DNA of 64,000 nucleotides, from the NCBI RefSeq assembly GCF_900105055.1, contig NZ_FNTA01000004.1, forward strand, positions 5,115,501 to 5,179,500, written 5' to 3'. This DNA is from Amycolatopsis lurida. Its GTDB lineage: Bacteria; Actinomycetota; Actinomycetes; Mycobacteriales; Pseudonocardiaceae. Made by a program: the position numbers and the translations under genes. Shown in pieces: positions 57,942 through 64,000 of the stretch; the first letter of the stretch is position 1, and every line of letters starts with the position of its first letter. The notes under the pieces are model-generated. The model saw only the letters and a program-made list of their open reading frames with translations. It did no database searches and was not told the DNA's origin.

Positions 57942-59302
57942 CCGAACTGGGGGATCTGCTGGCCGATGTCGCCGCCCGTGTCACCCGTTACCGCGAAAGC
58001 GTCGCCGACGTCCCGGTCTTTCCCGAAGACACGACGGGCGTCCGGGAGAAGCTCGGCGACCTGCCCGAGAAACCCGCCGCGCCCGCCGACGTGATCCGGC
58101 GGCTGGCCGACGCCGTCGAGCCGGCGCTGGTGGCGAACACCGGGCCGAGGTACTTCGGTTTCGTCACCGGTGGCGCGCTGGACGCCGCGACGGCGGCCGA
58201 CATGCTGGCGACCGGCTGGGACCAGCCCGCGTTCAACAAGATCACCTCACCGGCCGCCGCGATCGTCGAGGAGGTGGCGGGCGAATGGCTCAAGGACGTC
58301 CTCGGCCTGCCGTCCGGCGCCTCGTTCGGTTTCGTGACCGGCGGGCAGGGCGCGAACACGGTCGGCCTCGCCGCCGCCCGGCATCACGTCCTGGCGCGGG
58401 CCGGGTGGGACGTCGAGCGCCGCGGGTTGCACGGGGCGCCGCCGCTGCCGGTCGTCGCCAGTGAGGAGCGGCACGCGACGATCGACCGATCGCTCCGCTT
58501 GCTCGGCCTGGGCACGGACGCGGTCAGGCCGGTGCGCGCGGACGGCCAAGGCGCCATCGACATCGCCGATCTCGAACGGAAGCTCGACGGGCCCGCAATC
58601 GTTTGCCTCCAGGCCGGGAACGTGAACACGGGCGCGTTCGACGACGTCGCCGCGGCGACGGAGATCGCCCACCGTCATGGAGCTTGGGTGCACGTCGACG
58701 GCGCGTTCGGGCTCTGGGCGGCCGCCGCCCCCTCACTCCGACGGCTGACCACGGGGCTGGCGAAGGCCGACTCCTGGGCGGTCGACGGGCACAAGTGGCT
58801 CAACGTGCCCTACGACTGCGGGTACGCCTTCTGTGCCCATCCCGAGTCGCACCGGGCCGCGATGGCGCTCACCGCCGCGTACCTGACCGGCCAGGGGGAG
58901 GGTGGGGTGCGGGCGCCGAGCGACTTCGTGCCGGAATCCTCCCGCCGGGCGCGAGGGTTCGCGACGTGGGCGGCGCTCAGCGAACTCGGCCGCTCGGGGA
59001 TCGCCGAGCTGATCGACCGGTGCTGTGCGCTGGCCAGGAGGTTCGCCGAGAAACTCGATGCGTGCGAAGGCGTCACCGTCGTGAACGACGTGGTGCTGAA
59101 CCAGGTGCTCGTCAGCTTCGGCGACGACACGGACCGGGTCGTCGAGGCCCTTCAGCGTTCCGGCGAATGCTGGATGGGCGCGACCACCTGGCACGGCATG
59201 CGCCTGATGCGCGTCTCCGTGTCCAACTGGAGCACGACCGAAGCGGACGTCGACCGCAGTGTCGCCGCGATCGAGGCGATCAGGAATCGAGAAGCGTCGT
59301 GA
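57938..59302 (+). CDS. PLP-dependent decarboxylase/aminotransferase class V-like enzyme
   Basis: 454 residues from the ATG at 57938. Group II decarboxylase fold: FGFVTGGQGANTVGLAAARH, HVDGAFGLWAAA (PLP-binding Asp) and DSWAVDGHKWLNVPYDCG with the lysine that forms the Schiff base (Lys286). Resembles glutamate or aromatic-amino-acid decarboxylases; the substrate is not evident. Overlaps the membrane protein gene by 4 bp. Confidence 0.87.
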   Translation: MTELGDLLADVAARVTRYRESVADVPVFPEDTTGVREKLGDLPEKPAAPADVIRRLADAVEPALVANTGPRYFGFVTGGALDAATAADMLATGWDQPAFNKITSPAAAIVEEVAGEWLKDVLGLPSGASFGFVTGGQGANTVGLAAARHHVLARAGWDVERRGLHGAPPLPVVASEERHATIDRSLRLLGLGTDAVRPVRADGQGAIDIADLERKLDGPAIVCLQAGNVNTGAFDDVAAATEIAHRHGAWVHVDGAFGLWAAAAPSLRRLTTGLAKADSWAVDGHKWLNVPYDCGYAFCAHPESHRAAMALTAAYLTGQGEGGVRAPSDFVPESSRRARGFATWAALSELGRSGIAELIDRCCALARRFAEKLDACEGVTVVNDVVLNQVLVSFGDDTDRVVEALQRSGECWMGATTWHGMRLMRVSVSNWSTTEADVDRSVAAIEAIRNREAS

Positions 59303-59327
59303 ACCGGCCTCACCTAGCGTGACCGTC

Positions 59328-59735
59328 ATGGACATCGCCATTCACGGGAGCTTCCTCCCGCAGACCGACCCCGAAGCCGCACTGGCCTTCTACCGCGACA
59401 CCCTCGGCTTCGAGGTGCGCAACGACGTCGGCTACGACGGCATGCGCTGGATCACCGTCGGCCCGCCGGGACAGGCGGTGTCGATCGTGCTGCACCCGCC
59501 CGCCGTCGACCCGGGTATCACCGAGGACGAACGCCGCGTCATCGGCGAGATGATGGCCAAGGGCACCTACGCGAGCATCCTGTTCTCCTCCGACGATCTC
59601 GACGGTCTCTTCAAGCACCTGCAGGAGTCGGGCGCCGAGGTCATCCAGGAGCCCACCGACCAGCCGTACGGCCTGCGTGACGGCGCCGTCCGCGACCCGT
59701 CGGGGAACTTGATCCGTATCCAGCAGCGCGTCTGA
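59328..59735 (+). CDS. VOC-family protein
   Basis: 135 residues from the ATG at 59328. Glyoxalase-like pattern: PEAALAFYRDTLGFEVRNDVGYDGMRWITVG and YGLRDGAVRDPSGNLIRIQ, with the C-terminal Glu position replaced. Metal ligands are only partly conserved. Its stop is three bases from the convergent regulator gene. Confidence 0.83.
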   Translation: MDIAIHGSFLPQTDPEAALAFYRDTLGFEVRNDVGYDGMRWITVGPPGQAVSIVLHPPAVDPGITEDERRVIGEMMAKGTYASILFSSDDLDGLFKHLQESGAEVIQEPTDQPYGLRDGAVRDPSGNLIRIQQRV

Positions 59736-59737
59736 GC

Positions 59738-60295
59738 TCACCGGGTGCGGGCGCGGACGTGGACCCGTTCGCCCTGTTCGCCGAACAGGCTGAGCACCTC
59801 GACCCGCCCGCGGCCGGTGGCGCCGAACCAGTGCGGCGTCCGGCAGTCGAACTCGGCGGCCTCGCCCGCGCCGAGCACGACGTCTTGGTCGCCGAGCACG
59901 AGCCGGAGCCTGCCCCGCAGCACGTAGAGCCACTCGCGTCCGCCGTGCGTTCGCGGATGGGGTTCGTCGTCGCTCGCCGGAATCGTCATCTTGTAGGCGC
60001 GGGGCCCGTCCTCGTGCCGGGTGAGCGGGATGAGAACCCGGCCGTCCGCGGGTGCTTCGAGCACTCTCGGTGAGAAGACGATCTCGTCGACGCGCAGGCC
60101 CAGCGCGGCGATCACCGGCAGCAGCAGTTCGAGGCTCGGTTTGCGCTGCCCGGATTCGAGACGGGACAGGGTGCTGGTGGAGATGCCGGTGGCGCGGCTG
60201 AGTTCCACGAGCGTGGTGCCCTTCTTCTCGCGGGCGCGGCGCAACCGGGGCGCGATCTGTTCGATCGCCGCGGTGACGGTGGGTTGGCTCTCCAT
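59738..60295 (-). CDS. XRE-family regulator with C-terminal cupin
   Basis: 185 residues. HTH: APRLRRAREKKGTTLVELSRATGISTSTLSRLESG; C-terminal cupin: PRTHGGREWLYVLRGRLRLVLGDQDVVLGAGEAAEF. Such proteins sense small molecules and repress nearby genes. It is divergent from an MFS exporter with a palindrome between them, so it is the probable repressor of that exporter. Confidence 0.9.
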   Translation of the reverse strand: MESQPTVTAAIEQIAPRLRRAREKKGTTLVELSRATGISTSTLSRLESGQRKPSLELLLPVIAALGLRVDEIVFSPRVLEAPADGRVLIPLTRHEDGPRAYKMTIPASDDEPHPRTHGGREWLYVLRGRLRLVLGDQDVVLGAGEAAEFDCRTPHWFGATGRGRVEVLSLFGEQGERVHVRARTR

Positions 60296-60324
60296 GCCGC
60301 CAGCTCAGCATCTCGTCCCGATTC

Positions 60325-60342
60325 CGGCAAAGTTCTTTGCCG
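60325..60342. promoter_or_regulatory. Perfect 18-bp palindrome, probable operator of the XRE-cupin regulator
   Basis: CGGCAAAG-TT-CTTTGCCG at 60325-60342, midway between the regulator start (60295) and exporter start (60373). A wider GCCGCCAGC / GCTGGCGGC pair (60297-60305 and 60364-60372) frames it. Confidence 0.75.
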
Positions 60343-60372
60343 AAACAGCCAGAATCTTCCGATGCTGGCGGC

Positions 60373-61533
60373 ATGATCGAGACGAAACGCCTTCCCGCCG
60401 GGGTCTACCTCCTGGCTTTCAGCCTGTTCGCGATGGGGAGCGCCGAGTTCCTGATGGCCGGCGTCCTGCCCGCGGCCGCCGCCGATCTCGGCGTCTCCCT
60501 GTCGTCCGCGGGCGCGCTCATCACCGCGTTCGCCCTCGGGGTCGTCCTCGGCGGCCCGCCGTTCGCCGTGCTGAGCCTGAAGTGGCCGCGGCGGACGGCC
60601 TTGCTGACCACGCAGGCCGTCTTCGCCGCCGCCATCGCGGTCGGCCTGCTCGCCGACGACTACTGGATCCTCCTGGTCACCAGGTTCCTCGCCGGTCTCG
60701 CCTACGCCGGTTTCTTCGCCGTCGCCGCCGTGACCGCGATCAGCCTGGTGACACCCGACCGCAACGCCCGTGCCTCGGGGGTCGTCGTCGCCGGGCTCAG
60801 TGTCGCCATGGTGGCCGGGGGACCGGCGGGCACCCTGCTGAGCAACCTCACCGACTGGACCGGCGGCTTCTGGGGTGTCGTCGCGCTCACCGCACTGGGT
60901 GTGGTCGCCTGTGCCGTCGGCCTGCCTGCCACCACGTCCGCCGCCCCGAGCCTTTCGGGTGAACTGCGCGCCATGCGGACGCCGCGCCTCTGGGGCGTTT
61001 ACGCGGTCACCATCCTCAGTACGGCCGCGTACATGGTGTCCTTCAACTACCTGGCGGCGATGCTCGCGGACGTCTTGCCCGCGGTCTGGATCCCCGCGGT
61101 CCTCGCGCTGTTCGGGACCGGCGCCTTCGCCGGACTGTCGCTCGGCGGCCGGATCTCGGATCGTCGTCCGCACCACGCGCTGCTGGGCGGCGGCGCCGGT
61201 ATCGCGGTCTTTTCGGTACTGCTCGCGCTTTTCGCGACTTCCGCCTGGGTGGTCGTGCCGACGGTGTTCCTGCTGGGTGTCGCGGCCTTTGTGCTCAATC
61301 CGGCGCTCTACGGGCGGGTCTTCACGATCGCCGCTTCCGCTCCGACCCTCGCCGGCGCGACCACGGTCTCGGCGTTCCAGCTGGGCATCAGCCTCACCCC
61401 GGCCTTCGCCGCCGGGGCGCTGAATCTGGGGGCCTCGCTGACCGCGATCCCGTGGATCGGCGCGGCGCTGGCGCTGGCCACGATCCCGCTGGTCCTCCTC
61501 GATCGCTCGCGTGATCGCATGCTCACTTGCTAG
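60373..61533 (+). CDS. MFS efflux transporter
   Basis: 386 residues with about 12 membrane helices. FSLFAMGSAEFLMAGVLPAAAADLGVS is the typical opening of the DHA1/AraJ-Cmr type drug exporters, followed by FLAGLAYAGFFAVAAVTAIS. Likely exports a small hydrophobic compound. Probably controlled by the divergent XRE-cupin regulator. Its 3' end overlaps the operator-like repeats of the next gene. Confidence 0.87.
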   Translation: MIETKRLPAGVYLLAFSLFAMGSAEFLMAGVLPAAAADLGVSLSSAGALITAFALGVVLGGPPFAVLSLKWPRRTALLTTQAVFAAAIAVGLLADDYWILLVTRFLAGLAYAGFFAVAAVTAISLVTPDRNARASGVVVAGLSVAMVAGGPAGTLLSNLTDWTGGFWGVVALTALGVVACAVGLPATTSAAPSLSGELRAMRTPRLWGVYAVTILSTAAYMVSFNYLAAMLADVLPAVWIPAVLALFGTGAFAGLSLGGRISDRRPHHALLGGGAGIAVFSVLLALFATSAWVVVPTVFLLGVAAFVLNPALYGRVFTIAASAPTLAGATTVSAFQLGISLTPAFAAGALNLGASLTAIPWIGAALALATIPLVLLDRSRDRMLTC

Positions 61534-61544
61534 CATGCGAGCAT
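61519..61544. promoter_or_regulatory. Repeat cluster over the start of the RHH gene
   Basis: Tandem 8-mers GCTAGCAT (61529-61536) and GCGAGCAT (61537-61544), with an inverted copy ATGCTCAC (61519-61526). The last tandem copy includes the first two bases of the ATG at 61543. Ribbon-helix-helix proteins bind such short repeats, so autoregulation is likely. Confidence 0.55.
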
Positions 61545-61704
61545 GGCTGAGGTCACCAAGCGGCAATTCAACGTCTACCTGCCGAACGACCTCATCAAGC
61601 GGGTGAAGCACGCGTCCGTCGACGCCGACGAGTCGCTCTCGTCGTTCGTCGAACGGGTGCTGGAGGAGTACCTGCTGCGGACCAGTGAGGAACGTGAGCG
61701 ATGA
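61543..61704 (+). CDS. Ribbon-helix-helix (Arc/CopG-like) DNA-binding protein
   Basis: 53 residues. KRQFNVYLPNDLIKRVKHAS is the beta-strand and first helix; SLSSFVERVLEEYLL the second. The stop overlaps the next start (ATGA at 61701-61704). RHH proteins are repressors and often antitoxins; here no toxin follows, but a VOC protein and an MFS exporter do, so a local repressor role is likely. Confidence 0.78.
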   Translation: MAEVTKRQFNVYLPNDLIKRVKHASVDADESLSSFVERVLEEYLLRTSEERER

Positions 61705-62048
61705 AGGTCATGCCGATCCGCTACAGCGCGGACGTCGAGGCGATGACGCGGTTCTACGAGGCGCTCGGCCTCGGCACCGGGCCCGTGTCGCGGCCCGGCG
61801 GCTGGGTCGAGATGCCCGCCGCGGGCGGGATGCTGGCCATCCACCGGTCCTCCGGCGACGACGTCGGCCGTTGCGAGCTGGCGTTCGAGGCCGAGGAACC
61901 GTTGGAGGAGGTCGCGGAACGCCTGCGGGCGGCCGGGTTCGAGCCGGGACCGCCGATGGACGAAGGTTTCGGTCACTCGATGCGCGTCCAGGACCCGGAC
62001 GGGGTGTGGGTGCAGCTCAACCTGTACGACCGCGACCTCTACACGTGA
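61701..62048 (+). CDS. VOC-family protein
   Basis: 115 residues. Glyoxalase/bleomycin-resistance-like: RYSADVEAMTRFYEALGLGTG, MLAIHRSSGDD, and the C-terminal GHSMRVQDPDGVWVQLNLYD. Small drug-binding or lyase proteins of this fold often accompany exporters. Overlaps the RHH gene and the MFS gene by 4 bp each. Confidence 0.83.
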   Translation: MKVMPIRYSADVEAMTRFYEALGLGTGPVSRPGGWVEMPAAGGMLAIHRSSGDDVGRCELAFEAEEPLEEVAERLRAAGFEPGPPMDEGFGHSMRVQDPDGVWVQLNLYDRDLYT

Positions 62049-63304
62049 CCGAGACCCGGCGCGCGGGGCCGCTGTTCCTCGCGGTGGGCATCGTCGCGCT
62101 CGAGTTCGCGGCGGCAGTCACCGGTTTCGTCGCTTCCAGCCTGCTGCCGATCGTCGCCGCCGATCTCGACGCGAGGAACGATCTCGGGCTCCTGATCGCC
62201 GGCTCGACACTGGGGTTGTTCGTCGCGCTTCCCTTGGCGAGCCGCGTTCTCGGCAGGCTGGGGCCGCGCGGCACGCTCGCCGCCGGGATGGCCGCGTACC
62301 TCGGCGGGCTGCTCCTGGCCGCGACGGCGAGGACGGCGTGGATGTTCGCCCTCGGCCAGTTCTCCGCCGGGCTGGCCAGCGGGCTGTTGGCGATTTTCGG
62401 CATCAGCTCGGCGATCCGGCATCTCGACGACCGGTTGCGGATCCGCGTGGTCGCGGCGGCCTCGGCGATGTGGATCGTGCCCGCACTGGTCGGCCCGGCC
62501 GCGACCCTCGGCCTGGAACAGCTCGTCGGCTGGCGGTGGACCCTGCTGGTCCCGGTGCCGTTCGTCCTTTTCGGACGATTGCTGGTCGTGCGCGCCGCCC
62601 GCGGCGAACCGTCCACAGAGGACGGGCAGCGGCCGCTCGCGAAGACACTGACGGTACCGCTGGGAGCGGCGCTCGTCGTGTTCAGCGGGGGTTCCTGGCC
62701 GCTCGCGCTCGCCGGGGCGGCGATCACCGTCGCCGGGATGATCGCGATCCTGCCGGCGGGGACCGCGCGGCTCCGGCCGGGAACCCCCGCCGCGCTCGGC
62801 GCGATGGTGCTGTTCGCCATCGGTTATTTCGGCGCGGACAGTCTCATCACCGTGCTCCTGACGAGCGGGTTCGGGGTGAGCCTCGGGCAGGCGGCGATCG
62901 TCCTGAGCGCCGCCCCGCTCGGCTGGGCGGTGACGAGCCTGGTGGCCGCCAAGTTCACGTCGGCCCGCTTTCCCGTCGTGGGCTTGGGCATGACCGCGCT
63001 CGGCACCGCCGTCTTGACCTTCGGCGGTTCGTTCGCCACGGCTCTCGCCGCCTGGGCCGTCGCCGGGATCGGCGTCGGACTCGCTTATCCCGGCCTGTAC
63101 ATCAGAGCCACCACCGCGGGTTCGAGCGGTTTCACCGCCGCGGAACTGGCGACCGCCGTCATCACCGCGGAATGCGTCGGGCAGCTGCTGGGCCGGGCCG
63201 TCGGTGGCGCGTTGAGCTCCTCCGGCACCGGCTTGTTCGCCTCGTACGCCCTTTTCGCGGCCTCGCTGGCGGCCGCCGCCTACGCCGCGGCCCGCCGGGA
63301 ATGA
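62045..63304 (+). CDS. MFS transporter
   Basis: 419 residues from the GTG at 62045. Twelve to fourteen predicted helices; SAGLASGLLAIFGISSAIRHLDD and SSLLPIVAADLDARNDLGLLIAGSTLG in the N-terminal half are MFS-like. Likely an exporter. With the RHH and VOC genes it forms a three-gene overlapping operon that looks like a small-molecule resistance cassette. Confidence 0.83.
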   Translation: MTETRRAGPLFLAVGIVALEFAAAVTGFVASSLLPIVAADLDARNDLGLLIAGSTLGLFVALPLASRVLGRLGPRGTLAAGMAAYLGGLLLAATARTAWMFALGQFSAGLASGLLAIFGISSAIRHLDDRLRIRVVAAASAMWIVPALVGPAATLGLEQLVGWRWTLLVPVPFVLFGRLLVVRAARGEPSTEDGQRPLAKTLTVPLGAALVVFSGGSWPLALAGAAITVAGMIAILPAGTARLRPGTPAALGAMVLFAIGYFGADSLITVLLTSGFGVSLGQAAIVLSAAPLGWAVTSLVAAKFTSARFPVVGLGMTALGTAVLTFGGSFATALAAWAVAGIGVGLAYPGLYIRATTAGSSGFTAAELATAVITAECVGQLLGRAVGGALSSSGTGLFASYALFAASLAAAAYAAARRE

Positions 63305-63305
63305 A

Positions 63306-64000
63306 TCAGCTGGCTCGAAGATGGCGCCACGGCTCGATCATCGAACGCCTGCCCATCAGCGTGCCCAGCGCGTCCAGCGCCTGCGACAGTTCCTGAAGAT
63401 CCTCGGTCACCAGCGCCTGCGGCCCGTCGCAGAGTGCCTCCTCCGGGTGCGGATGCACGTCCACGAGCACGCCGTCGGCGCCGACGGCGATCGCGGCCCG
63501 GCTCAGCGGCAGCACGAGATCACGGCGACCGCCGGAATGCGACGGGTCGATCATCACCGGCAGATGCGAAAGACGCTGGACCACCGGCACCGCCGACACG
63601 TCGAGCGTGTTGCGCGTCGAGGTCTCGAAGGTCCGGATCCCGCGCTCGCACAACACGATGTCGAGACAGCCGCGCTGCGCGATGTACTCGGCCGCCATCA
63701 GCCATTCCTCGATGGTGGAGTTCATCCCGCGTTTGAGCAGCACCGGTTTCCCGGCCCGGCCCGCCGCCTGCAGCAGCCCGAAGTTCTGCATGTTCCGGGT
63801 GCCGATCTGCAGCATGTCGGCGTACTCGGCGACCATGTCGACGTCGTGCGGCGCCACCACTTCGGTGACCACCGGGAGCCCGGTCTCTGCTCGGACGTCG
63901 GCCAGAATCCGGAGCCCGAGTTCCCCGAGCCCCTGGAAGGCGTACGGCGACGTCCTGGGCTTGAAGGCGCCGCCGCGGAGGAGAGTGGCACCCGCTTTCT
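63306..64000 (-). CDS. Class I DAHP synthase (3-deoxy-7-phosphoheptulonate synthase), 3' part
   Basis: The reading frame enters from the right edge (first complete codons give KAGATLLRGGAFKPRTSPY) and ends at 63306. Motifs of the AroA-beta/KDO8P-like DAHP synthase: GGAFKPRTSPYAFQGLG, VVTEVVAPHD, QIGTRNMQNFGLL, PVLLKRGM, LCERGIRTFE and MIDPSHSGGRR with the metal-binding residues. It catalyses the first step of the shikimate pathway. The start is outside the window. A paralogue serving a natural-product pathway is possible. Confidence 0.9.
   Translation of the reverse strand, partial: KAGATLLRGGAFKPRTSPYAFQGLGELGLRILADVRAETGLPVVTEVVAPHDVDMVAEYADMLQIGTRNMQNFGLLQAAGRAGKPVLLKRGMNSTIEEWLMAAEYIAQRGCLDIVLCERGIRTFETSTRNTLDVSAVPVVQRLSHLPVMIDPSHSGGRRDLVLPLSRAAIAVGADGVLVDVHPHPEEALCDGPQALVTEDLQELSQALDALGTLMGRRSMIEPWRHLRAS

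Noticed and set aside
1-64000. CRISPR array
   Set aside because: No regularly spaced identical repeats with unique spacers were seen; the hairpin family near 3.3-5.3 kb is degenerate and unevenly spaced.
60373-64000. Exporter and DAHP synthase genes considered as the edge of a natural-product cluster
   Set aside because: No NRPS, PKS or other biosynthetic core gene is visible in the window; the DAHP synthase may simply be the primary-metabolism enzyme.

Overview
The window is high-GC actinobacterial chromosome (about 70% GC by eye, many GTG starts, ATGA/GTGA stop-start overlaps, SARP/AfsR-type regulator, 13E12-type HNH protein, ESX-like small proteins). Gene content and style suggest a Pseudonocardiaceae member such as Amycolatopsis; that is inference, since no rRNA or marker gene in the window settles it.

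Layout. 1-9.8 kb: miscellaneous accessory genes (truncated secreted trypsin-like protease, SDR/TetR/DoxX group with a palindromic operator, a DUF222-HNH endonuclease embedded in short hairpin repeats, a DUF4394 secreted protein, a large AfsR-like regulator). 9.9-16.5 kb: a translationally coupled three-gene operon, TIGR02677-TIGR02678-TIGR02680, i.e. the JetA, JetB and JetC (SMC-like) parts of a Wadjet plasmid-defence system, with no JetD nuclease beside it. 16.6-22.7 kb: lipoprotein, msrA, MOSC protein, TetR/cupin pair with tandem operators, an ESX-like group whose effector is split by a one-base frameshift, and a tRNA-Arg(CCT). 23.1-30 kb: orphan response regulator, TRIC-like channel, then mprA-mprB, lspA, a DeoR regulator and a PepD-type HtrA protease, with tandem direct repeats in front of both mprA and pepD. 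30-33.4 kb: a five-gene overlapping operon (two glycosyltransferase-like enzymes, a methyltransferase, a molybdopterin membrane oxidoreductase, a small membrane protein). 33.5-42.7 kb: membrane glycosyltransferase-like protein, two-component system with serine hydrolase, metallo-hydrolase, epimerase, moaB, mscL, SAF protein and a Ruc-like zinc-ribbon gene under a CIRCE element. The order mprAB-pepD-moaB-mscL-ruc resembles Mycobacterium tuberculosis Rv0981-Rv0991c, with insertions.

42.74-54.96 kb is an actinomycete integrative and conjugative element (AICE, pSAM2 type) bounded by 90-bp imperfect direct repeats that carry the ruc promoter. Its backbone is Pra-like activator, small hypothetical proteins, TraSA-type FtsK translocase, RepSA-type HUH replication protein, Xis and tyrosine integrase, plus HD, Nudix and DNA-binding regulator genes. 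Its left end carries a strikingly low-GC cargo pair: an AAA15 ATPase and an RloB-like TOPRIM protein, which look like an abortive-infection type defence module.

55-64 kb: ANTAR protein, a NarL-type two-component system, a PLP decarboxylase, two VOC proteins, two MFS exporters with an XRE-cupin regulator and a ribbon-helix-helix protein, and the 3' part of a DAHP synthase gene that runs off the right edge.

Points most worth following: the Jet operon lacking JetD, the AAA15/RloB pair on the AICE, integration of the AICE at the ruc promoter, the hairpin repeat family around the HNH gene, and the frameshifted type VII effector.
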